From the NCBI GenBank assembly GCA_977006965.1, contig OZ345374.1:124001-188000 (forward strand): 64,000 bases of DNA, read 5' to 3'. How positions within the stretch are numbered: the first letter of the stretch is position 1; every line of letters starts with the position of its first letter. The notes beneath the pieces were generated by a model, which was given only the letters and a program-made list of their open reading frames with translations, ran no database searches and was not told the origin of the DNA. Made by a program: the position numbers and the translations under genes. Origin of the DNA: Phymatolithon calcareum. Its lineage: Eukaryota; Rhodophyta; Florideophyceae; Hapalidiales. Shown one piece after another: positions 10,883 through 21,443 of this stretch.

Positions 10883-13800
10883 ATGGCGGAATCCGCGTCA
10901 TTTTTCGACGAACCAATCGATCCTGTTCCGGGGACTGATGCTGAGAATACAGAGCTGATGATTATGTCAAGCGATACGGCTGCAATGCATTTTCTCGGTT
11001 GGGACGACTTTGGCGAGCCCGAAATCAGTACCGATGCATCATCTATTGCCTCGCTAACCATCAACAGCTGGCGCGTGCTGTTGGGACTAATTGTGACGAG
11101 TGAAAGCTTGAAGCTAACCAAAGGGCAATACTAGTCCATGCGGGTCATATCTGAAACTTTTGGAATGATATCGGCGAGCGCTGTACCTACCGATCAAGAG
11201 TTTGCAATGGTTGATGCTTTTTCTTCTTTTCCTCGTCAGCGCATTGACTCCCTTCCCCACTACAGCACACTTTTAAGAGGTACAAGCCCTTGATCTACGG
11301 CACACTTGCTGTTCGCGGCACGCAGACCCTCGAGAACGTAGCTATTCGAAAAGATGGAGCTCGTGCTACAGCCCAGTCCGAGGACGGAGACCCTCTCGCA
11401 CCGGTGCATACCTTCATGCCCAGTGAGTATGCTTGGGCGGACGTTGCATGTAACGCTGTCTTCCGACTCATGTGTACCACCAGCCTTACCCTAGCAGGGC
11501 CAGATGACGATTGCATCGACCTATGGCCGCAATTTCGTGGAAGGTCATGATTTTACGGCCCAGTTTCATATATGTGTGTAGATGACAGCTCAGCTGTGGC
11601 CGTACAACAGCCGTTTGCGGAGTCAGACGATACGATAGCGTTGGAGATAGTGGGATCACGACTCCTGGATGGAGAGATGCGAAAGCGTTTCCTTGCACCT
11701 CGCGAGCATAACGACAGAGTGATCTTACAAGGAGTCGTCCGTCATGTCTGATCGGTGCATCATGCGCGACGCAAAGACGACAATCTGTTTTGCAGTGATG
11801 TCCCTCAACATCTATTCCAACATGAGAAAGACATCATCGCTGGTCTACAGTTCTCCGACCACCAGTCTCCTTCAGCCAAAGTGGAGATTGAAAACCCCGA
11901 TCTGCCTCAGGAACAAGCGCAAAGCGACAATGAGCCGGACATAGACTTCGATTCAGGTTCCAATCGGCGCCGTAAAAGAGTTTCCCCGGCCATGGCCGAA
12001 GCTATGCGGCGACGCAGAGAGGCACTACAAACACGATGACTACGAATGGAAAAAGCTTGGCTCGAGTGGGAAAAACCTCTCATAAAACCTGCAGACATTG
12101 TTACAATGCTTTCACCATGCTCCTTTGACCGCGAAAATTCGCAATCTACTTCGCAAACATGTCCTTCACCAACTCGCCTATGCGTCGTACAGCGTTTCTG
12201 GACAGAGCAAGAAGAGCGCGATAGGCACGAGTTCTGGATCCCTGATCGCGCAGACATGTGTTCTTGGTCCGCCCAGAAAACACGGAATCAATGTTTCTCT
12301 CCTCTGGGTGTGGGTGACTTAGTACTGTATCGGGAAGTGCCACAAATCGTTCTCCCGTCCAGTCCATCAAACCGGCGAGGGTATGAAAAATTCCAACCTG
12401 TGAGTAGTCATGGAATCCTCGCTTTGGGAGAGCGGTGCTTCATCTACCGCTTCCTTCTCTTCTGGGATGGATTCGAGATGACCAGCGGGAAGTCAGCCCC
12501 AGGGTAGGGCTTCTATATGATCTGTTTAAACCTTCCCTCGAGAGCTCATTCGTTCTCTAATGCGGTGCGCATATTAGCCTTACACCACCAGGAATCAAAA
12601 GTGAGGTTGTGTTCAAGACCATTCAACAAGACATTCGACAAGGCATGTCTGAGGGTTTCTCGAATTACGACGCCACCGGTCAGCGCATTAGAATCTTCCT
12701 CGACTTATTTGGCTTTACTGGAGACACCCCGGCTATCAATGCAGCTCTTGACGAGCTGGGCAACACTGGTTGTGCATGCTGCCACTTTTGCAGATTTTTG
12801 AGGCGCTCGTCCACAATAGTGGGAAGTCGTTTCTCTCATATTGCATCAGCAGGCTTGTCTACATCGTCCGGGCGAAGGTTCTACAAGCATCGGCCAATAC
12901 TGGATAGCAATCCCAAGGCAGAGACTTGCAGGATCCTCGGCATTTCATCGCCTGAGCTTGTAAAGCCTCTCCCAATTCACGATCTACGTGCAGCAATGAT
13001 TACATTGCTTCCTTCTATCCTTATTACGGATAGAGGTGCTCCTGTAGTCAGCAGAGTTCTCGATCCGTACCGTTCGTGTCTTATTGGACTCGATCATCTG
13101 CTAACTGGCCACTTTCGTGATTGTGTCAACGCGGCATTTAGACTTCTTCCGACACAAGAGCACAGGAAGTCAGTGGAGATATTCGTGATTGTACTGCTGT
13201 CTGAGTACATTTTACCAAGTCAAAACCGTTTGTTCGACTTTGACAAAAAGGCCCTCTTCTCTATGTCCATGACGGAACTGTACGTACTGTCCGCGGTGGC
13301 TCACGTTGCCTTTACTAGAGGATGTCTCACGGCATCACCACCCTCTCAGCGCGCAACACTGTCCGACAAGTGTTGCACCGCTATTGCCGCCGTTGTCCAT
13401 CTCGTGTCTTATATCTTACTTATGGAACCCAAATCTGATACCTCAAAACAACACGGCGTTCGGATCTTCACTTATCTAAACACAGAATTTGACACGGACG
13501 CACTTAGAAAGAATTCAAAATCTCTGCACCATGGCAGATGAAGATGTCTTGGAACTAGAGAACGCTAGAGGCCGCGCACAGCGAAAGACCGAGCTAGCAA
13601 ATGTGCATCGCGAATGTATAATCGCAATCCGAGCAATAGGTAAACCCAATGTATACCGGTTGTGGGAGCTTGCTAGCTCCACACTCCCAAAGATCGGACA
13701 CGTCTCTCGTATCGGTGAACTTGTACTCGAGAAAACACACCAAACACTGAAACGAGCGATCAAGCAGTCAAATAACAGAGATGTAGAGATTCAGTCCGTT

Positions 13801-14244
13801 CTGAGTGCCATCTTCAATGACTGGCAGGCCCAACTAACAATGGACGTCTCGGGAGCAATGGCGAGAAATCCAACGGCTCTCCGTGGTTGTTTCCGACTAC
13901 TAACGGGGCGTGAGGAATTGGAGCGGATTTCGGGGAAGATGACAACGGCACATGCAGCCCTTGTTCGGCGAGCCCTGGGACCGGACTGCTGCGCCCCAGC
14001 GCTTCTTGACTCTCATGCTAAATTGTTTATCTCTCCTAGAGCAGGCTGCAAAGGATCTCTGGATTGGGCATTGGACGGAAATGTAGAGCACGTTACAGAA
14101 CACAGATCCGCCTCCGCAGCACGGCGATGGTCGGTATTTCAGGCCTTCTCAGCATTGGTGAAACGCGTCAGGTGTGCATCATCGTTAATTTTTGGGGATC
14201 GAATTAAGTCCACCTACTCAAGGACTCGTGGCCTGCTCGGGTGA
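10883..14244 (+). pseudogene. Tnp2/KDZ-type transposase pseudogene
   Basis: The frame starts at ATG 10883 (MAESASFFDEPIDP), is interrupted by TAG near 11132, and changes frame near 11280. An acidic-then-basic stretch follows (11755-12036, stop TGA), then 12046-12504 to a TAG. Reading through that TAG gives WDGFEMTSGKSAPG and GFYMICLNLPSRAH. A shift near 12580 leads to TPPGIKSE, a GDTPAIN...C-x-CCHFC region and GLDHLLTGHFRDCVNAAF (to 13541). A last shift leads to PNVYRLWELA...HQTLKRAI (13531-14244). The order (acidic DG motif, N-L-P, P-P-G, G-D-x-P-A, paired Cys, D-x-L-x2-G) follows Tnp2/CACTA and KDZ transposases that cut and paste DNA. Several stops and shifts make this copy dead. I did not find its terminal repeats. 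Confidence 0.6.
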
Positions 14245-16488
14245 TGTCCGCTGTGTCCAGAGCTACAAATGCGGAACACTTCAGGAACATTTCCCTTTTG
14301 TTTCCCAACTACACGATTCCGAGAACTCTGACGACAATCAACACACTGGTCCGCTTTTTTGGTGCGTAAGCGCTTTTTTTCCAGAACCAATGGTGCTGGC
14401 CTGCAGGAGTTCTGGGCAGCAGTACACCTCTGCTCCATTGTACTACAAGGTCAAGACACGATCGTGGGCCTAACAGTGCCTCAATAAGTCCTCAAAAACG
14501 AATTATCCCTCGTGCGAATGGCAAGTACGATGCGAGATGCGGCACATACCCTAATCTGGGCAAATAATTCATGTGTACCATCTGCGTCATCATGCCGTTT
14601 GATTCAAGACTATATGTGCAGTCCATCTATAGGAACACCGTTCATTAGTTTTTCCGTAAGTGAAGGCTATCCCCTACGACAGGGATAAACAGTTTCCATC
14701 GCCAAAATGTGCAACTGACCTCCAAACCATCACGCGAAAGACCATTCTATTCGGAAAACAGATGAAGGAAAATAAGCGGGAGCACTCATTAGGCTCTATT
14801 GCACCGCATGGCAAATTAATTCTCATGCGTCCATCGCCCCTCCCTGAAATACCATGGTCTATGAAGCTCCATGGAGGCACGGAAAAATCCCTCAAGCTTG
14901 TTTCCATGACAATCTGTCTTCATGTCTGCATGCAGACAGCTGTGTTGAGTGCATCCCACGTTTGCATCTCATATGAATATGCAAGAGTGCATATGGTATT
15001 AATACCATATGCAGTCTTGCTCATTCCCACATATCCAAATTAGCAATTCTGCTAGTGCATTTTTACAGTTCCCGGACGGTACCCGTATTTTGTACTCAGT
15101 ATGCTGTCGCCATAAACAACAGAGTGATGTTGCACGTGCGGTAGACTAGAAATAAACGGCCTATGCGGCTGTTGTCATGTAGTCTGAGATGAAGTGCAGA
15201 ATGCCCAAATTGACTCGCTGCATCGCAAACAGTGAGCCACAAGTGGCATACGATCGTACGACGACGACGCCATCGAACCATATGCCTTACATATTTATTT
15301 TCTCAGTCCAGCTAACGTGCATACGCACGTGTGATTCAAGGAAACCGTCTTCTACTACTTTCAACTCTCTCGCTATTTCAGCCATTTTGGAACACGGCAC
15401 TGCGATATATCAGCTCCAAGCGCATCTACGCCTCTTCACTAATCCCTGCGATCGCGTCATGACTTCCTCGGGATGTAAAGCTGCTCAGGTCACCGTTGTG
15501 CAAATGCCGGACGTGACTATTCGCATAGAAGTTTGGGTGCTCCAGAGATCGCCAACCGCTCCTGTCAACACTCATGACCAGTGCTACACGCCTCCAAAGT
15601 TCGCCTCTGCACCCAAGTGCTGTTTCAGCACCTCTGTATGAAGATTACGCGGCCCCGGCTACATCTTCTCCACTTCCATGGGCTCGCATTGCACCTCCCC
15701 CACAAACTGGTCTACCGGAAGATCATCAGGAAAACATTACTGTTCCGCTCCCGCCCACAGCTCCGCAGGCCGCGATTCTGCCGGGATCCGCGTTGCCAGG
15801 GGATCCCGTGCATCAGTCAACATCTCGGAGGACTCGCATTCCAAGCAGGAGAATCTTTACTGACAAGTAGATACTATGCAGGTGCTCGATCCACATCGTT
15901 TTCATACTCCTGGTACTTCTGACACCTGGCTTTCTCCGTCTAGCCTATCTCCGTTGTATCATTGTTCTTCCAGTAAACGGACAATTTTTCCTGCTTGCAG
16001 TATTGTCAGGATTCCGGTGATATTCACCTTCTCTCCAAATTGAAGTAAACGAATGTACAAGTCACGAGACCATATTGGAGGGTGAACGACCTTCCCGACT
16101 ATTACGGAGCTGCGCAGGCATCGAAACCTAGGCTTCCATGCATGGGCAACTCGCGTTGACTCGAGAGACTGTGAGAGCCCATGCCACGTGTGCATTGTTA
16201 ACCTGATGGAGGACGCTAGGCATCCGATGGTAACCTCGGGATGGTATTTGGCCCTCGCCTTTCCCCATGCATGCAAAACTGTAATGAAAATTCTGTTCAG
16301 TCACAAGAAAGTGTATTTGGCTATTTCGCGTACTCCCGTTGGGTATCCGGACATACGAATGAGGGGAACTGGGAGTATAGTTTTGAACGTACCCGAACAG
16401 CCAATCGGCTATTCTATTTCTCAGGCCATGCTCTCTTAGTGCCTCTAGAAAAGTACCCGTCTCGTACTCTTGCATCTGAAGAGTAATA
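14245..16488. other. No gene seen
   Basis: Short frames only, none with recognisable motifs. One hairpin is listed separately. The right edge is the insertion site of the retrotransposon. Confidence 0.5.
14975..15026. repeat. Hairpin, 26-bp arms
   Basis: Arms 14975-15000 and 15001-15026 pair with about four mismatches, centred on ggtattaatacc. Confidence 0.75.
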
Positions 16489-16493
16489 CCGAT
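16489..16493. repeat. Target-site duplication, left copy (CCGAT)
   Basis: ccgat sits directly before the left LTR and recurs directly after the right LTR at 27529-27533. Confidence 0.95.
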
Positions 16494-17102
16494 TGTAACG
16501 AAACGGTTCGTTCGGTGGTAGCTCAGGGTGAACGACCGTTCGTTCCGTGTGCACCTGAGGCAGACGGTTAGTGGGCCAGAAAGCGGGTGGTAGAGCGGTT
16601 TGGCGTCACTCCCAACGGTGGAAGTGACGCCGGGGTGGACTGTAAACACCCCGAAGTGTCTAGGACGGCGGTAGTGATCGACAGACACGAGGCGATCACC
16701 CTACGCAGGGTTTAGCAGGGGTAGACAAGCCGATCAACGTCAAAGGTGACGTGGTGAGGCAAGCCGGCACGTCGCAGGCGACGTAGCAAAAGTGGTAACA
16801 CAGGGGTTTCCCTTAGCAACACACACTCAGTGGGGTCAGAACGGCGGTCGTTGGCGAGCCCTGGGTCCTAAATCCCTTGGGAGCCTTGACGGTGGCTGAG
16901 CCAGTCGAGTGTGTGTGTGCTTCCGAAAACCCCTTGTTGGTTTATTCACTCGCCGACGACGGCGGTTAAGTGCTATGCTACCTAAGCGCTGGACACGTGG
17001 CTAGCGCGTCGCTAACTAGAAGTTTCGCGGGATTCGGACAGCGTGTCCACGTGTACACGCTGTCAAAGGGGGTCGGGAACAGTCCCATTTTGTATTATCA
17101 CA
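16494..17102 (-). repeat. 3' LTR (609 bp)
   Basis: It starts tgtaacgaaacgg and ends tattatcaca on the plus strand, and matches 26920-27528 along its length by eye. In element orientation this is the downstream LTR. Confidence 0.95.
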
Positions 17103-17115
17103 CCACCCCCTCCTT
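17103..17115 (-). other. Polypurine tract
   Basis: On the element's sense strand this reads aaggagggggtgg and abuts the 3' LTR, the expected place for the plus-strand DNA primer. Confidence 0.8.
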
Positions 17116-17176
17116 AGCCAAGCGGTCACTACCTCGCCGCGTCATTGTCGCCAATCGATGTCCGGTCATCGAATAA

Positions 17177-19330
17177 TTCCGCGCCCGGGTGCCGACGTCG
17201 GCCTCCAACACTGCGGAGTGGTATACCCGCGTGTCTGGCCCGCTCGCGACGGTGGAGGACGATGACAACCATCAGTGGTTCGCCAAACCTCCGGAGGGTT
17301 GGCAGAACCTCCTAATACGCCGTGGGCAGCTTGCCTCGCCGGGGTTCGTCATGCCCGCCGGCGTTTGTAACGTTCGATACGCCGAGTCGGCGGCAGAGCG
17401 CCGCTTCCTGGAGTGGCTGCGTGGCACCGTTGCCAATAACTCGCAGTTCTGCCATGCGGTCGGGCACGGTTCGGTGCACAAGGAGTTCCTCCGCCAGTGG
17501 CCAGCACCGGTGCTGCCTCCTCGGTACAGCTCCGTCGACGTCGACGTGCACGAGCGCCAGTGGCCGGGGCGAAAGAGGCACGAGCTCCGATGCTTCGTTA
17601 GCCGTGAACAGCGCGAGGCGCGCTATGTGAGGAACGACGCCGGCGTCGCTCGTGCTCGTTACCCCGTCGGTGGGGAATGGTGGATCCCGATGGAGGTGGC
17701 CTACGGCTGGAACGTTCCATTGCCGCGCATCGCGTACACCAACGGCCTGATCATGGCCTCCCGACCGTACTCGTCGTCCCAGGTTCCGGAATCTAAAGTG
17801 GTCTGGTGCGCCTTCCTGACACTCTGGGTCCGCAACGTTGCGTTTGACCTCCTCATACAGGCTGGCGCCCAGTCGGCTGGGCGAGTCGAGCACCGCGACG
17901 GTCGCTTGTGGTGGACTTCGCCGACGCTGCGGAAGCTCATCCGCAGGTTAACCCCCGCACTCCTCGTCGGCGAGGAGTACGCAGAGCTACTCCTGAAGCT
18001 CCTTGGGTTCATCGACACCATCCACTGGGGTGAACTGTCACCCTTCCGCAATGTCATGCCCACAGCCAACGGTGGCGACGGTGACAAACATGGTTGGTCA
18101 CCAATCTTCGTGAGCGCCGACTACGTCCTGTTCGACGTCGAACGGTGGTGCCCCATGCTGCCTGACCGGTTCATGAGTGAGGGTCCAGCGTTGGGAAAAA
18201 GTAGGGGTGACCGGCTCAACGGTGAGCTGCCCAACTGGCGTCGCATGGATGTCCATGTCGCGGGGGCCAACTTGACCCCGCTCATCGAGGAGTACCGCCG
18301 GAACCGTGTCTACGAAGTCGTAGATAATCTGGCGGCCGAAACGAGCGTTGCCGGCAACGACGTCGTGGCGACCCAGGAGGATCTAGACAAGCTTTGGACT
18401 CTTCCGGAAGAGCCAGTGGCAGGAACTCCAGGTGGGACCCCCGTGCTGAGGCCCGCGAGTCAACGTACTCCTGTGTCCAACAACCCGCACGTGTTCGTAG
18501 CACCGGTGCCCATCGAAATCAATGTTGCAGGACCGGTTCTACCGGGTGAAGAGGTGGTCGAGGCGACGGACATGATGTCGCCCAGGCGCGTGCCGGACAG
18601 GCTCCTCGTGGACCGCGCGTACCAGGCCATTAGCGAGTTCCGCGCGCAAGGTATCATCGACGTCGATGGGAAGGGGCACGCGGAGATTCCGGGACGACAG
18701 AGCGTTCTACTTGGAGAGGCGGAATACGACGCAGCCAGCATCTCCTTGCGGCTTGTCAAACTCCTGTTCGTCCACGCCAAGATCCGCCAAGCACTCATGG
18801 TGACGAAGGGTGTCGATGTTCTGCGATCCGATGTCGGGTCGCAGACGGACGGAGTCGAGCCATCGGTGGCCGAGGTGACAGCACAGCTAGACATGGGGAT
18901 GCTTCGTGCCGAACTACTGGAGCTCGAGATCATCGCGGTGCACGGGCACCTTCCCGACTCCAACGAACCCGTCATGTTCAGGGTTCGGGAGGAGGCCAAG
19001 GCGCGAGGCGACGACGTCCAGGTGGCCCTTCGAGATTACCGGGCGCGCCGTCGTGCGGCTGCTATTGAAGTATTGGCAGTTCACTACTTCCTTACGCACC
19101 GGGTGACCCACGTTCGCGAAGTCGCGAAGCCTGCCGATCTGAACCTGCTGCGGGCGCTCGAGATCGTTCTCGAACGCCGCGCGGAGACAACTGCGCCTGG
19201 TGCTCACCTTCTGCTTTACGACCCATCGATGGGCCCGGTCCTTCCTCAGCCGGCGTCTGCGTCAGCTACATCAGGCGCAGCCGGTGGTGGCTCGGCCACT
19301 ACAGCCGGCGACGGTGCTGCGAACCAGTGA
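17177..19330 (+). CDS. Antisense ORF of the retrotransposon, unknown function
   Basis: Open from just after TAA 17174-17176 to TGA 19328-19330, about 717 codons, opposite to gag-pol and between integrase and the 3' LTR. The first ATG is at 17351 (FVMPAGVCNVRYAES), giving about 659 residues. Translation of the upstream part would need a spliced leader or non-ATG start. The N-terminal half is rich in Trp, Tyr and Pro (WWIPMEVAYGWNVPLPRIAY). The middle has low-complexity Pro/Thr/Val. The C-terminal part is charged and helical (LRAELLELEIIAVHGHL, RDYRARRRAAAIEVLAVHYF), ending in an Ala/Gly/Ser tail. I see no signal peptide, membrane span, zinc finger or enzyme motif, so it is not an obvious envelope protein. 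Antisense genes at this place are known in some plant Ty3/gypsy elements; I do not recognise this one. Confidence 0.7.
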   Translation, partial: FRARVPTSASNTAEWYTRVSGPLATVEDDDNHQWFAKPPEGWQNLLIRRGQLASPGFVMPAGVCNVRYAESAAERRFLEWLRGTVANNSQFCHAVGHGSVHKEFLRQWPAPVLPPRYSSVDVDVHERQWPGRKRHELRCFVSREQREARYVRNDAGVARARYPVGGEWWIPMEVAYGWNVPLPRIAYTNGLIMASRPYSSSQVPESKVVWCAFLTLWVRNVAFDLLIQAGAQSAGRVEHRDGRLWWTSPTLRKLIRRLTPALLVGEEYAELLLKLLGFIDTIHWGELSPFRNVMPTANGGDGDKHGWSPIFVSADYVLFDVERWCPMLPDRFMSEGPALGKSRGDRLNGELPNWRRMDVHVAGANLTPLIEEYRRNRVYEVVDNLAAETSVAGNDVVATQEDLDKLWTLPEEPVAGTPGGTPVLRPASQRTPVSNNPHVFVAPVPIEINVAGPVLPGEEVVEATDMMSPRRVPDRLLVDRAYQAISEFRAQGIIDVDGKGHAEIPGRQSVLLGEAEYDAASISLRLVKLLFVHAKIRQALMVTKGVDVLRSDVGSQTDGVEPSVAEVTAQLDMGMLRAELLELEIIAVHGHLPDSNEPVMFRVREEAKARGDDVQVALRDYRARRRAAAIEVLAVHYFLTHRVTHVREVAKPADLNLLRALEIVLERRAETTAPGAHLLLYDPSMGPVLPQPASASATSGAAGGGSATTAGDGAANQ

Positions 19331-19979
19331 TGGACTGCGTAGTATTGACTTTGCCAGTAAAGCTTCGTAGTCTTGCGAGGTCGGTATGCCTAGTACGCCG
19401 ACCTCATTTCGGAAAGCAACGTCGCCTTCGACTCGGCCCTCGTTGGGATGGGCGCGGCAAGTCACCAACGGTCGTGACTAAGCGCAGCGGTAGGCCTCGT
19501 GGCACGAGCGTGCCAGAGCCGGGCGTTCACTGTGACGTCCGGCTCCCCTTCCTGGTGGCGACGTCGCGGAGGAGCCTTTTTCCACCTATTGAACCCAGAC
19601 ATCGACGGCGATGTACTGGGCGTCGTGCCCCTGTCGTAATGGCCGGCCGACCCCTTTGGTGGCCGCGCGATGTATAACAAAGAGGAACATTTCGCGAAAT
19701 TCGGGAAGGATTATCATACATTTGATACTCAGTGTCAAATGTATGATATGAAGGAACACTTCCCTACATTCAGAAAGCAATGTTGCTGACGCCCAACTCT
19801 ACTTCCATCTCTGTGTCGCGGAAGTGAGCTTGTGACGTTGCAGGCTCTTGGTCTTCATGACGCCGTCGCCCCCTCGTGGCGTTTGCGAATGGGCGCTGAC
19901 TTCGCACCCGCGTTGGCGAAGTCGCCGGCAGCGGAACGGAGCGACGCCATCGTCGCACCGTTCTTACGGTCATCGACCC
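19331..19979. other. Noncoding spacer between convergent frames
   Basis: This region lies between the antisense frame and the 3' end of pol. It contains a hairpin at 19712-19748 with 16-bp arms (tatcatacatttga) that could be involved in 3' end formation of either transcript. That role is a guess from position. Confidence 0.5.
19712..19748. repeat. Hairpin, 16-bp arms
   Basis: tatcatacatttga pairs with tcaaatgtatgata around a short loop, in the spacer between the two converging coding regions of the retrotransposon. Confidence 0.75.
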
Positions 19980-21443
19980 TTAGCAGGGTCGGCATGCCAG
20001 GCGTAGGTCCCTCGGCGTCTTCTTCCGTTGCCGACGGAAGAAGGCGCGCACTTTGCTGTAGGGGACGTCCCCAGGTTTCTGCCACGTGTCCGCATCGGCT
20101 CCGTATCCATGCCATCGGCAGCGTATGCCATCGCGCTCGTCGAAGTCGACGACGCGGTCGAGCACGTATTCGCCACCAGCCTCCGTAGGCTGGTGATCGA
20201 GCTGGGCATCGGTGCCGACTGGTAATGGCCGTGAGGCACCCTTGGCTTGTGTGACGCCACGGGGCGTCACACGGGGAGTGGAAGGTGTCGCCGCACTTCT
20301 GGCGTGCGTTTTCCCCGGAGATCCCCGTGGATCTGCTTCCGAATCGTGTGTTGTCGGCAAGTTTACAGTAGACATTGGCATTTGCGCCCTTCCTTTCGCA
20401 CCGACTTCGGTGTCTACCTTGCCATGGGTGATGCCGCCCTTCGGGAGGCGGCCAAGCGCCGTCGCTTTCTCCTCCTCTTTTCGGTCTTTGATTGCATCGA
20501 GCATGCCGTCTTCGCGTCGATGGTACGCGCGAGACACACGATCCCAGTTGACCTTTTCAACTAAGCCGTCACGATCGAGAGTAACTGTACTCTCGTCGTG
20601 GGCGATGACCTCGTACGGCCCTGTGGCTTTCCATGTCAACTTATCGCGGCGTCTTTCACCTGAGCTCGCGTCCTCCGTGGGATCAGCTCGCTCTACGAAG
20701 ACCCACTCACCCGTCTGCGGTTGAGTGAGTGGTCGAACGTGACGGTCAAACGCTTCCTTGTAAGAAGCTTGCGACTTCGCAAGCTCCTCCTTGGCGTCCG
20801 TCACCAGCGAGCGGATGTACCTGCGGAACCGGTTCCGAGCGCTCGGATGGCTGGCGCTCGTTTCAAACTCCGGGGTTCTCTCGATTATCATCGCTGCCGG
20901 TGGTGCAGTCACCACCAAGTCGAACGGCGGCACCTTTGTCGACGCGTGGACTTGCGTGTTGTATGCGTAGGTGACTGCACCTACGAACTCTGGCCAGGTT
21001 TTGGGGTGCTCGCCTACGAACGCCCTCAAGCTGGCCAGCAGCGTGCGATTGAACCTCTCGGCCTGGCCGTTCGTCTGGGGGTGGTACGTTGACGTCAACG
21101 CATGCCTTACCCCCAGATGCGAGCAGAGAAACTCGAACATCTTTGAGGTGAATTGGCTCCCATTGTCCGTCACCACGTGGGCCGGCGCACCATAGGAGAA
21201 TATCCAGAACTCCAAGAACACTTTGGCGACCGCGATGGCGGTGATCGTCCTCATCGCGACGGCACGGGTGAATTTCGAAAACCTGTCCGTCATCACGAGG
21301 ATGAAGCGGTGGCCCGAAGTGGCACGAGGAAGTGGACCGAGTATGTCGACTGCGACGTACTCGAGCGGTCCGTTCGCTGGGAACAGAGTCAAAGGTGACT
21401 GGTGTGTCCGCAGCTTCACTCGTTCTCTGGCGCAGGCGTCACA
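19980..21443 (-). CDS. pol: Integrase core and chromodomain (pol, 3' part)
   Basis: This continues the pol frame directly after the TGA at 21444-21446, beginning C-D-A-C, the second half of the integrase zinc finger. From Met 21419 there are 479 residues. The catalytic triad is visible: D in VAVDILGPLP, D in VVTDNGSQF and E in GQAERFNRTL. After the GPY/F-type region, about the last 65 residues form a chromodomain: Y-V-L-D-R-V-V-D-F-D, R-W-H-G-Y, D-T-W. Integrase joins the cDNA to host DNA, and chromodomains steer chromoviruses to marked chromatin. Without readthrough of the TGA this part is cut off from the rest of pol. It may still be made by termination suppression, or the copy may be defective. 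Confidence 0.9.
   Translation of the reverse strand, partial: CDACARERVKLRTHQSPLTLFPANGPLEYVAVDILGPLPRATSGHRFILVMTDRFSKFTRAVAMRTITAIAVAKVFLEFWIFSYGAPAHVVTDNGSQFTSKMFEFLCSHLGVRHALTSTYHPQTNGQAERFNRTLLASLRAFVGEHPKTWPEFVGAVTYAYNTQVHASTKVPPFDLVVTAPPAAMIIERTPEFETSASHPSARNRFRRYIRSLVTDAKEELAKSQASYKEAFDRHVRPLTQPQTGEWVFVERADPTEDASSGERRRDKLTWKATGPYEVIAHDESTVTLDRDGLVEKVNWDRVSRAYHRREDGMLDAIKDRKEEEKATALGRLPKGGITHGKVDTEVGAKGRAQMPMSTVNLPTTHDSEADPRGSPGKTHARSAATPSTPRVTPRGVTQAKGASRPLPVGTDAQLDHQPTEAGGEYVLDRVVDFDERDGIRCRWHGYGADADTWQKPGDVPYSKVRAFFRRQRKKTPRDLRLACRPC

Noticed and set aside
14660-15043. 127-codon plus-strand frame as a gene
   Set aside because: No motif, a hairpin inside its 3' part and unremarkable composition; most likely chance.
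16494-16540. A-box-like tggtagctcag as start of a tRNA gene or SINE
   Set aside because: No B box or cloverleaf follows at the right distance, and the sequence is part of the LTR in both copies.
16128-16688. 186-codon minus-strand frame crossing the left LTR border
   Set aside because: Half of it is LTR sequence that also appears at the right LTR; the rest has no protein character. It is a chance fusion across the insertion site.
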